Source: Gammaproteobacteria bacterium (lineage in GTDB: Bacteria > Pseudomonadota > Gammaproteobacteria > DRLM01). Taken from it: a stretch of DNA of 5,756 nucleotides. The notes under the pieces were generated by a model. The model searched no databases, had not been told where the DNA came from, and was given only the letters and a program-made list of their open reading frames with translations. The position numbers and the translations under genes are program-made. This document shows positions 1 through 5,756 of this stretch, one piece after another (positions within the stretch are counted from its first letter, which is position 1; every line of letters begins with the position of its first letter). The stretch is from positions 1 to 5,756 of the forward strand of contig WFXX01000277.1 of assembly GCA_015490395.1 (NCBI GenBank), read 5' to 3'.

Positions 1-1090
1 GGACACCGAGGAGGTCCTGGCGGTGCTCCGGGAGGCGGGGCTGGGCAGCTGCAGCCACGTGCTCGGCGCCCCCAACGGCGAGGACCGCATCGTGTTCACC
101 GTGGGCGGGCGGGAGTATCTGGCCGGGGAGCGGGTGCGCTGGCAGCGGCTGTGGTCCGAGACCAGCTTCCAGATGCAGGCCCTGCGGGACGATCCGGCCT
201 GCGCCCGGGAGGAGTACGATCGCATCCTGGACACCCGTGATCCGGGCCTCGGGGGCCTGATGCTGGCCTACGATCCCGCCGAGGACGTGGCCGCCCCCTA
301 CGTGGCCGCCGGGGCGCGGCCCCGGGTGGCCATCCTCCGGGAGCAGGGGGTGAACGGCCAGACGGAGATGGCTGCGGCCTTCGACCGGGCCGGCTTCGCC
401 GCCGTGGACGTGACCATGTCCGACCTCCTTGAGGGGCGGGCGGACCTGAAGGCCTTCCAAGGGCTGGCCGCCTGCGGGGGCTTCTCCTACGGCGACGTGC
501 TGGGCGCCGGCCAGGGCTGGGCCAAGTCCATCCTCTTCCATCCCCGGCTGCGGGAGCAGTTCGCCGCCTTCTTCGAGCGGGGGGACAGCTTCGCCCTGGG
601 GGTGTGCAACGGCTGCCAGATGCTGGCCGCCCTCAAGGAGCTCATCCCCGGCGCGGAGGGCTGGCCTCGCTTCGTGCGCAACCGCTCCGAGCAGTTCGAG
701 GCCCGCCTCAGCCTGGTGGAGGTGCTCCCCACCCCCTCCCTGTTCCTGAGCGGGATGGCCGGCTCCCGGATCCCGGTGCCCGTGGCTCATGGAGAGGGCC
801 GGGCAGCGTTCGCCACCCCCGACGGGGCCGAGCGGCTCCTGGAGGCAGGTCAGGTAGCCCTGCGCTACGTGGACGGCCGGGGGCGGGCCACGGAGCGCTA
901 CCCGGACAATCCCAACGGTTCCCCCCTGGGGGTGGCCGGCCTGACCACCCCGGATGGGCGGGTGACCATCATGATGCCCCATCCCGAGCGGGCCTTCCGC
1001 AGCCTCCAGCTGAGCTGGCTGCCCGAGGGCTGGGGCGAGGAGGGGCCCTGGCTGCGGCTGTTCCGCAACGCCCGGGCCTGGGTGGGCTGA
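1..1090 (+). CDS. purL: Phosphoribosylformylglycinamidine synthase, long form, C-terminal part (5' truncated by window edge)
   Basis: Fourth step of de novo purine synthesis in the cytoplasm: FGAR + glutamine + ATP gives FGAM. The reading frame is open from base 2 to the TGA at 1088-1090, so the GTG at 23 is an internal valine and not a start; 362 residues are visible. About the first 55-60 match the tail of the synthetase part (the SETSFQMQALRD region), and the rest is the class I glutamine amidotransferase domain that supplies ammonia. Its triad is present: nucleophile cysteine in GVCNGCQM (visible residue 202), and His327 and Glu329 in MMPHPER. The ACGGFSYGD and HGEGR motifs of PurL/PurQ glutaminases are also intact. 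Fusion of the glutaminase to the synthetase is the long (about 1,300-residue) form typical of gammaproteobacteria, so roughly 930 residues should lie upstream. A stand-alone PurQ is unlikely, because synthetase-type sequence precedes the domain in frame. Confidence 0.97.
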   Translation, partial: DTEEVLAVLREAGLGSCSHVLGAPNGEDRIVFTVGGREYLAGERVRWQRLWSETSFQMQALRDDPACAREEYDRILDTRDPGLGGLMLAYDPAEDVAAPYVAAGARPRVAILREQGVNGQTEMAAAFDRAGFAAVDVTMSDLLEGRADLKAFQGLAACGGFSYGDVLGAGQGWAKSILFHPRLREQFAAFFERGDSFALGVCNGCQMLAALKELIPGAEGWPRFVRNRSEQFEARLSLVEVLPTPSLFLSGMAGSRIPVPVAHGEGRAAFATPDGAERLLEAGQVALRYVDGRGRATERYPDNPNGSPLGVAGLTTPDGRVTIMMPHPERAFRSLQLSWLPEGWGEEGPWLRLFRNARAWVG

Positions 1091-1094
1091 GAGG
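1091..1094 (+). promoter_or_regulatory. Ribosome binding site of the bax-like gene
   Basis: GAGG directly follows the purL stop codon and sits 7 bases before the ATG at 1102. It fixes that ATG as the start of the downstream gene and suggests both genes are read from one transcript. Confidence 0.6.
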
Positions 1095-1101
1095 CGGCAC
1101 C

Positions 1102-2145
1102 ATGGCAGAGCAGGCGGCGCAACGGACGGAGGGGCAGGCTCCGTCCAGGCCCTGGTGGCGCGGTGGCTGGCCCATCGTGCTGGCTGGGTTGCTGCCCTTG
1201 GTGGGGGTGATCTTCCTGGTTCTCCAGAAGGTTCCCCCGCCGCCTTCCGGATCCCTTCCGACGCCGAAAGCTGGCGCAGCCCGGGCACAGCCCCCCGAGT
1301 CTCTGGTGCGGGTGCGGGCTGCCACTGCGGCGGAGCTGGAGCGGCTGTTCCGGAGGCTCGGCTATCGCTGGCCGCCTCGGGGCCCGGTGCCGGCGGTGGC
1401 CGTGGAGCGCCTGCCCCGGGACCTGCCTGCCGTGCGCGACATCCGGCGGCGCAAGGCCCTGTTTCTGCGGGTGGTGCTGCCCCTGGTCCTGGCTGAGAAT
1501 CGGCGGGTGCTGGCCCAACGGAAAGAGGTGGAGGCCGTCCTGGCCCACGGGGTTCCGCCCATCGGCAGCGCCAGCCGGCAGCACTTGGAGGACCTCGCCC
1601 GTCGCTATCGGGTGAAGGGGGACCTGGGGCTACCCCAGGTGCGCCAGCGGCTGCTGCGCCGGCTGGACGAGATCCCCCCGGCCCTGGCCCTGGCCCAGGC
1701 GGCCATCGAGAGCGGGTGGGGCACCTCCCGCTTCGCCTTGGAGGGCAACAACCTCTTCGGCCAGTGGACCCTGGCCGAGCGCCTTGGGTTGGTGCCCGCA
1801 GAGCGGCCAGCGGGACGACGCTATGCCGTGCGTGCCTTCCCCAATCTGCAGGCTTCCGTGCGTGCCTATTTGCGCAACCTCAACACCCACCGTGCCTACC
1901 GGGAGCTGCGGGCGATACGCGCGCGGCTGCGGGCCCAGGGGCGCCCCCTGGAGGCCGAAGCCTTGGCAGCGGGCTTGTGGCGTTACTCCCAACGGGGTTT
2001 GGACTACGTGGCCGAGCTGCAGGCCATCATACGGGTCAACCAATTGCAGCGGGTGTTGCAGGGGTTGCGGCTGGGGCCCCCAGGAGCCCCGGAGCTGGTC
2101 AGGGCTTGGCCGGCTGGTGACCCGAACGCAGCCATGGGTGGCTAA
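1102..2145 (+). CDS. bax: Bax-like, FlgJ-related glucosaminidase-domain protein (membrane-anchored peptidoglycan hydrolase)
   Basis: Predicted N-acetylglucosaminidase-type murein hydrolase of 347 residues. Residues 1-22 are polar and basic. One hydrophobic segment at about 23-42 (from WPIVLAG to FLVLQ) is a likely signal anchor, followed by a Pro/Ala-rich linker (about 45-65), which would place the enzyme in the periplasm. The C-terminal half (about 181-315) is the glucosaminidase fold shared by FlgJ and Bax: the AIESGWGTSRFA motif contains the predicted catalytic Glu203 and is followed by GNNLFGQW. Further Bax-like features are YAVRAFPN, SVRAYLRNLNTH and YSQRGLDYV. The last 30 or so residues look unconserved. 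The ATG at 1102 is preceded by GAGG and lies 11 bases after purL; reading further upstream in this frame only shadows purL. The gene ends 47 bp inside the convergent deacetylase gene. The E. coli family member is named bax, but its physiological role is poorly defined, so the substrate is inferred from the fold. Confidence 0.88.
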   Translation: MAEQAAQRTEGQAPSRPWWRGGWPIVLAGLLPLVGVIFLVLQKVPPPPSGSLPTPKAGAARAQPPESLVRVRAATAAELERLFRRLGYRWPPRGPVPAVAVERLPRDLPAVRDIRRRKALFLRVVLPLVLAENRRVLAQRKEVEAVLAHGVPPIGSASRQHLEDLARRYRVKGDLGLPQVRQRLLRRLDEIPPALALAQAAIESGWGTSRFALEGNNLFGQWTLAERLGLVPAERPAGRRYAVRAFPNLQASVRAYLRNLNTHRAYRELRAIRARLRAQGRPLEAEALAAGLWRYSQRGLDYVAELQAIIRVNQLQRVLQGLRLGPPGAPELVRAWPAGDPNAAMGG

Positions 2146-3235
2146 ACCAGTACCAGCGTCCGGGCCAAGGGGAGGGGGCAGTGCAGTTGTACCGGCTGCG
2201 CCCCAGGGGCAAAGGCTCCCGGGCCCGGACCTCCAGCCGCGGTGGTCGCTGCCCCAGCCAGCGCACGGTGATGGCGCCTTGGTCGCTGGCGTAGCAGCGC
2301 AGCTCCGCGAGGCGCACCCCGTGCCGGGTCACCGCTTCCTCGTCCAAGGTGAGCTGCAGCGTTGGGCGCAGCATGTGCGTCACGGGGCTCCACGGCACTG
2401 CCGCCTGCACAGGGAGGGGCAGGCTGAGCACCCTGGTACGGAAGGCCTCCGGTGCGGCGAAACGGCCCCCGATGGCGAAGCGGGGCAGGGCCCGCCGGTC
2501 GCTCCAGGGCCCCACGGGCCCGGATTGCTGACCGAAGGCGGTCAGCCCCAGCTCCGCCACCACCTCCGCTAGAGCCTCGTCGTACTCCCCGTAGGGATAG
2601 GCGAAGAGCGCTGGCGGCGGGCCCTGGGCCTGACCCAGCTCCTCTGCCAAGCGCCGCTGGGCACGGAGGATGTCGGCGCGCACCCGCGCCCGCCAGGCTC
2701 CCTCGTCCTCGCCGGGGCGGCGGCGCAGCAGGTGGGCGTGGGAGGCCGAGTGATTGGCGAAGCGCACCCCCGCCCGGGCCAGGCGGCGCATGGTCTTCCA
2801 GTCCATCAGGGCCCGGTAGCCCCGATCCACCCCGTCGGTAGCCACGAAGACGGTGAAGGGCCAGCCCCGGCGCCGCAACCGCGGGAAGGCCTCCGTGGCC
2901 ACCGAGCGGTAGGCATCGTCCACGGTGATGGCCACCACCTTGTCCGGCAGGGGCTCGGCGCCGGCCAGGGCCTCCAGGATGCGCTCCAGGGGCCATACTT
3001 GGAAGCCCTCCCGCTCCAGCAGCTCCAGCTGGGCCTCGAAGAGTCCCAGCTCCACGCTAGTGCTGGGATAGCGGTCCTCGCCGAAGCGATGGTAGAGCAG
3101 CACTGCGGCGTGGGGCGGCGGGGCGGGATCCGGCAGGGCTGCCCCGCTTGGGCAGGCCAGGAGCAGGGCCAGGAGCAACGCGCGGAGGGGGACGCCCCGC
3201 TGCGCCCAGGCTGCCCGACGTTGCCCTCGATGCAC
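2099..3235 (-). CDS. Secreted polysaccharide deacetylase (NodB-fold, carbohydrate esterase family 4) with C-terminal extension
   Basis: Predicted metal-dependent deacetylase that removes acetyl groups from N-acetylated sugars in an exported polysaccharide. From the GTG at 3235 the protein has 378 residues: a basic N-terminus (HRGQRR), a hydrophobic segment (LRALLLALLLAC) that acts as signal peptide, then the NodB domain. Visible motifs are VLLYHR, TVDDAY (Asp106 catalytic, Asp107 metal), HSASH (metal His162 and His166) and FAYPYGEYDE (about 211-220). The YHR and PYGEY forms recall PgaB/IcaB-type deacetylases more than chitin or rhizobial ones. About 140 residues after the domain form an extension ending in an aromatic-rich stretch (APSPWPGRWYWFSHPW). 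The start is uncertain: GTG 3310 and ATG 3295 are also in frame, the latter overlapping the spoVR stop as ATGA, but both give 45-50 residue N-termini that fit a signal peptide poorly. The GTG at 3235 has GGGAG 10 bases upstream. It is probably the third gene of the DUF444–spoVR unit. The exact substrate is unknown. Confidence 0.88.
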   Translation of the reverse strand: MHRGQRRAAWAQRGVPLRALLLALLLACPSGAALPDPAPPPHAAVLLYHRFGEDRYPSTSVELGLFEAQLELLEREGFQVWPLERILEALAGAEPLPDKVVAITVDDAYRSVATEAFPRLRRRGWPFTVFVATDGVDRGYRALMDWKTMRRLARAGVRFANHSASHAHLLRRRPGEDEGAWRARVRADILRAQRRLAEELGQAQGPPPALFAYPYGEYDEALAEVVAELGLTAFGQQSGPVGPWSDRRALPRFAIGGRFAAPEAFRTRVLSLPLPVQAAVPWSPVTHMLRPTLQLTLDEEAVTRHGVRLAELRCYASDQGAITVRWLGQRPPRLEVRAREPLPLGRSRYNCTAPSPWPGRWYWFSHPWLRSGHQPAKP

Positions 3236-3245
3236 GGAAGGATCG

Positions 3246-3250
3246 CTCCC
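3246..3250 (-). promoter_or_regulatory. Possible ribosome binding site supporting the GTG 3235 start of the deacetylase
   Basis: Read on the minus strand this is GGGAG, 10 bases before the GTG at 3235. The spacing is slightly long, so it is moderate support for that start over ATG 3295, whose nearest comparable purine run is about 14 bases away. Confidence 0.35.
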
Positions 3251-3270
3251 GTTGATGGACCCAGGATGGA

Positions 3271-3295
3271 ATGAGGGCGTGATGATAGCCCTCAT
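3271..3295 (-). other. Inverted repeat (RNA hairpin) at the spoVR–deacetylase junction
   Basis: Perfect 8-base arms (ATGAGGGC at 3271-3278 and GCCCTCAT at 3288-3295) are separated by a 9-base loop. On the minus-strand transcript the 5' arm contains the spoVR stop codon (3294-3292) and the alternative deacetylase ATG (3295-3293). No T-run follows, so it does not look like a Rho-independent terminator. It could stabilise the upstream message or modulate reading into the deacetylase gene; it may also be chance. Confidence 0.4.
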
Positions 3296-4791
3296 CGCGG
3301 AGGATGGCACTCCCAGGCGAGCTCCGCGCGCCCGCGCTCATCCACTGTCTCCAGGCGCACGGTAAAGCCCCAGAGCCGCGCCAAATGGCGCAGCACCGCC
3401 TGGGCGTCGGCCTCCTCCAAGGGCCGTCGGTCCCGGCGCTGATGGCGCAGGGTCAGAGAGCGGTCGCCGCGCTGGTCCACGCGCCAGACCTGGATGTCCG
3501 GCTCGCGCACGCTCAGGTCGTACTGCGCCGCCAGGGCCCGACGCACGTGTCGATAGCCGGCCTCGTCGTGGATGGCCGAGACCTCCAAGTGGCTGTCGCG
3601 ATCATCGTCCACTACGGCGAAGAGGCGCAGCTCCCGGATCAGCCGTGGTGAGAGGTATTGGACGATAAAGCTCTCGTCCTTGAAGTTGCGCATGGCAAAG
3701 TCCAGCACCTTGCGCCAGTCGGCCCCGGCGATCTCCGGGAACCAGCGCCGGTCCTCCTCGGTGGGGCTCTCGCAGATGCGGCGGATGTCCCGCATCATGG
3801 CGAAGCCCAGGGCGTAAGGGTTGATCCCCGTGTAGTAGGGGCTATCGAAGGGGGGTTGGGCCACCACGTCGGTATGGGTCTTGAGGAACTCGATCATGAA
3901 GCCGTCTTCCAGGCGACCCCGGTCGTAGAGCTCCTGGAGGAGGGTATAGTGCCAGAAGGTGGCCCACCCTTCGTTCATTACCTGGGTTTGGCGCTGGGGA
4001 TAGAAGTACTGGGCGATCTTCCGCACGATGCGCACGATCTCCCGTTGCCAGGGCTCCAGCAGCGGGGCGTGCTTCTCGATGAAGTAGAGCAGGTTCTCCT
4101 GGGGCTCCGGCGGGAAGCGCGCCTCCCGATCCGCCTCGCCGGCGCCGCGGCGCGGGACGGTGCGCCGCCACAGGTCGTTGACCTGGGTCTGGAGGTAGGC
4201 CTCGCGCTCGCGCTGGCGCAGCCGCTCTTGGGACGCCGAGAGCCGGGGCGGGCGCTTGTAGCGGTCCACGCCGTAATTCATGAGGGCGTGGCAGGCATCC
4301 AGGAGCTGCTCCACCTCTTCCTCGCCGTAGCGTCGCTCGCACTCCGTGACGTACTGGCGGGCGAAGACCAGGTAGTCGATGATGGCTTCGGGGTTGGTCC
4401 AGGTGCGGAAGAGGTAGTTGCCCTTGAAGAAGCTGTTGTGGCCGTAGCAGGCGTGGGCGATGACCAAAGCCTGCATCATCAGAGTATTCTCCTCCATGAG
4501 ATAGGCGATGCAGGGGTTGGCGTTGATGACGATCTCGTAGGCTAGGCCCATGAGCCCGCGCCGGTAGCGTTGCTCCACTGCCAGGAACTGCTTGCCAAAG
4601 GACCAGTGATGGTAGCCCACCGGCATCCCCACCGAGGAGTAGGCGTCCATCATCTGCTCGGCGGTGATGATCTCGATCTGGCTCGGATAGGTGTCCAGGC
4701 CGAAGTCGGCCGCCACTTCGGCGATGGCGCGCTCGTAGCGCTCCAGGAGCTCGAAGTCCCACTCCGAGGTGTAGGGGAGCCTGCCGCTCAT
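3292..4791 (-). CDS. spoVR: SpoVR family protein (YcgB-like)
   Basis: Full-length member of the SpoVR/YcgB family: 499 residues, compared with about 510 for E. coli YcgB. Bacillus SpoVR is needed for normal spore cortex formation; in enterobacteria YcgB is a stationary-phase protein whose biochemical activity is unknown. Conserved blocks are GYHHWSFGKQF (59-69), INANPCIAYLMEENTLMMQ (89-107), IAHACYGHNSFFKGNY (111-126), VMNEGWATFWH (271-281), SPYYTGINPYALGF (317-330) and the C-terminal LWGF segment (473-476). There is no signal peptide or membrane segment, so the protein is probably cytosolic. The ATG at 4791 is chosen because it overlaps the stop of the DUF444 gene as ATGA, has AGGAAG 8 bases upstream, and begins the family's usual N-terminus; in-frame sequence beyond it only shadows the DUF444 gene. 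The overlap implies translational coupling. The gene is unlikely to be a sporulation gene here; the family is widespread in non-sporulating proteobacteria. Confidence 0.96.
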   Translation of the reverse strand: MSGRLPYTSEWDFELLERYERAIAEVAADFGLDTYPSQIEIITAEQMMDAYSSVGMPVGYHHWSFGKQFLAVEQRYRRGLMGLAYEIVINANPCIAYLMEENTLMMQALVIAHACYGHNSFFKGNYLFRTWTNPEAIIDYLVFARQYVTECERRYGEEEVEQLLDACHALMNYGVDRYKRPPRLSASQERLRQREREAYLQTQVNDLWRRTVPRRGAGEADREARFPPEPQENLLYFIEKHAPLLEPWQREIVRIVRKIAQYFYPQRQTQVMNEGWATFWHYTLLQELYDRGRLEDGFMIEFLKTHTDVVAQPPFDSPYYTGINPYALGFAMMRDIRRICESPTEEDRRWFPEIAGADWRKVLDFAMRNFKDESFIVQYLSPRLIRELRLFAVVDDDRDSHLEVSAIHDEAGYRHVRRALAAQYDLSVREPDIQVWRVDQRGDRSLTLRHQRRDRRPLEEADAQAVLRHLARLWGFTVRLETVDERGRAELAWECHPPR

Positions 4792-5756
4792 GCCGCCTGC
4801 TTCCTGCGGAAGAGCTCCCGAAAGACGGGGAAGATGTCCCCGGGGCGCTCGATGCGCTGCATGGCGAAATGCCGGTGCCGTACGCGTACCTGCTGGTAGG
4901 CCTGCCACAGCCCACGCGGAGTGTCCGTGCTGATCTCCACGTAGGCGTAGTACTGCACCCGGGGCAGGATGCGCTCGGCCAGCAGCTCGGCGCAAAGCGG
5001 CGAGTCGTCGCTCCAGTTGTCACCGTCGGAGGCTTGGGCGGCATAGACGTTCCACTCCCCGGGAGGATAACGCCGCTCCATCACCTCCAGCATCAGCCGC
5101 AGGGCGCTGGAGACCACCGTCCCGCCGGTCTCGCGCGAGTAGAAGAACTCCTGCTCGTCCACCTCCTTGGCCACGGTGTGGTGGCGGATGAAGACCAGGT
5201 CGATGTGCTCGTAGGTTCCCGTGAGGAAGAGGTAGAGCAGGGTGAAGAAGCGCTTGGCCATGTCCTTCTTGGCCTGGTCCATGGACCCGGAGACATCCAT
5301 CAGGCAGAACATGACCGCCTGGGTGGAGGGCTGGGGCTGGATGATGCGGTGGTTGTAACGCAGGTCGTAGGTGTCGATGAAGGGGATGGCCCGCAGGCGC
5401 CGGCGCAGCCCCTCGGCCCGCTCCTTGAGGGCGCGCACCTGCGGGTCGTCCTCGCCCGCCGACCGCCGCCGCGCCTCCAGCGTCTCCTCGACCTCGCGCA
5501 GCTCCCGGCGCAGGGGCCCGCCCATGGCGATGCGCCGGGCCAGGGCCCCCCGCAGGGAGCGCACGATGTTGATGTTGGAGGGCGAGCCCGTGGTCGTGTA
5601 GCCGGCACGTACCCGCTTGTGGGTCAGCAGGCGCATGAGCTGGGTCCTGGTCAGGTCGGGCAGCTCCAGGTCCTCGAAGAACAGATCCAGGAACTCCTCC
5701 CGGGAGAGCTGGAAGACGAACTCGTCCAGGCCCTCGCCGCGGTCCGAGGCCCGGCC
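4788..5756 (-). CDS. yeaH: DUF444 family protein (YeaH/YhbH-like) with von Willebrand A domain, N-terminus beyond window edge
   Basis: The frame is open to the right edge, so the ATG at 5636 is internal; 322 C-terminal residues are visible of about 420-430 in E. coli YeaH. The first visible stretch (GRASDRGEGLDEFVFQLSRE) and the following LDLFFEDLELPDL segment are hallmark DUF444 sequence. A charged, probably helical segment follows (about 82-121). Next comes a von Willebrand A fold with an intact metal-ion-dependent adhesion site: DVSGS (Asp154, Ser156, Ser158), the threonine of GGT (213) and the aspartate of ASDGDNW (244). The ending IFPVFRELFRRK is also family-typical. Related genes sit beside prkA (yeaG), an AAA+ serine kinase, and the two act together in the E. 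coli response to sustained nitrogen starvation; YhbH is the Bacillus homologue. A cytosolic scaffold or adaptor role is inferred from the VWA site. Its stop overlaps the spoVR start by four bases. Confidence 0.95.
   Translation of the reverse strand, partial: GRASDRGEGLDEFVFQLSREEFLDLFFEDLELPDLTRTQLMRLLTHKRVRAGYTTTGSPSNINIVRSLRGALARRIAMGGPLRRELREVEETLEARRRSAGEDDPQVRALKERAEGLRRRLRAIPFIDTYDLRYNHRIIQPQPSTQAVMFCLMDVSGSMDQAKKDMAKRFFTLLYLFLTGTYEHIDLVFIRHHTVAKEVDEQEFFYSRETGGTVVSSALRLMLEVMERRYPPGEWNVYAAQASDGDNWSDDSPLCAELLAERILPRVQYYAYVEISTDTPRGLWQAYQQVRVRHRHFAMQRIERPGDIFPVFRELFRRKQAA
4800..4805 (-). promoter_or_regulatory. Ribosome binding site of spoVR inside the DUF444 gene
   Basis: Read on the minus strand this is AGGAAG, 8 bases before the ATG at 4791 and within the last codons of the DUF444 gene. 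It confirms the ATGA-overlap start of spoVR. Confidence 0.6.

Noticed and set aside
604..1101. Upstream in-frame extension of the bax-like gene to position 604
   Set aside because: This stretch is the out-of-frame shadow of the purL glutaminase domain, which has all its conserved motifs in the other frame. It translates into low-complexity Pro/Gly/Arg sequence.
2131..2157. Possible terminator between the convergent genes (short inverted repeats GCCA/TGGC and GCT/AGC)
   Set aside because: The stems are only 3-4 bp and no T-run follows in either direction, so they cannot be supported as an intrinsic terminator.
2732..3274. Plus-strand open frame opposite the deacetylase
   Set aside because: The deacetylase motifs on the minus strand account for this DNA. 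The plus frame has no domain signature and is expected by chance at this GC content.
3658..4545. Long plus-strand open frame (295 codons) opposite spoVR
   Set aside because: It mirrors the codon structure of a strongly conserved gene in GC-rich DNA, has Val/Leu/Gly-rich composition with no recognisable motif, and has no credible ribosome binding site.
4792..4995. N-terminal extension of SpoVR to position 4995
   Set aside because: The extra 68 residues are the shadow of the DUF444 C-terminus. The family N-terminus starts at the ATG at 4791, which has a good ribosome binding site and an ATGA overlap.
1..5756. Mobile elements, CRISPR, tRNA or phage-like segments
   Set aside because: Nothing supports them: the coding genes leave no gap longer than about 60 bases, there are no transposase-like frames or repeat arrays, and base composition is even across the window.

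Overview
The window is GC-rich, densely packed bacterial chromosome with almost no non-coding DNA. Gene content points to a gammaproteobacterium, by inference a high-GC lineage such as the Chromatiales/Ectothiorhodospira type: a long-form PurL that carries its own glutaminase domain, a Bax-type glucosaminidase, and the DUF444 (YeaH)–SpoVR (YcgB) pair. No RNA gene, mobile element, CRISPR array or direct-repeat array was seen.

Layout: the left part reads on the plus strand. It holds the 3' end of purL (1-1090, truncated by the window), then a membrane-anchored Bax/FlgJ-like peptidoglycan hydrolase gene (1102-2145) only 11 bases downstream. The right part reads on the minus strand. From right to left it holds a DUF444/YeaH gene truncated by the right edge (4788-5756), spoVR/ycgB (3292-4791), which overlaps it by four bases (ATGA), and a secreted polysaccharide deacetylase gene (2099 to about 3235). 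The two groups converge, and the 3' ends of the hydrolase and deacetylase genes overlap by 47 bp with no recognisable intrinsic terminator.

Functionally, purL belongs to purine synthesis. The DUF444–SpoVR pair is normally found with the AAA+ serine kinase PrkA (YeaG), which would be expected just beyond the right edge; this module is tied to stationary-phase and starvation responses in E. coli. The deacetylase and the facing hydrolase both act on cell-envelope polysaccharide, so an envelope-remodelling theme is possible but is inference only. I found no convincing evidence of an undescribed system. The best second-look items are the spoVR–deacetylase junction (competing starts and a hairpin), the overlapping convergent 3' ends, the deacetylase's C-terminal extension, and the placement of a deacetylase in the spoVR transcription unit.
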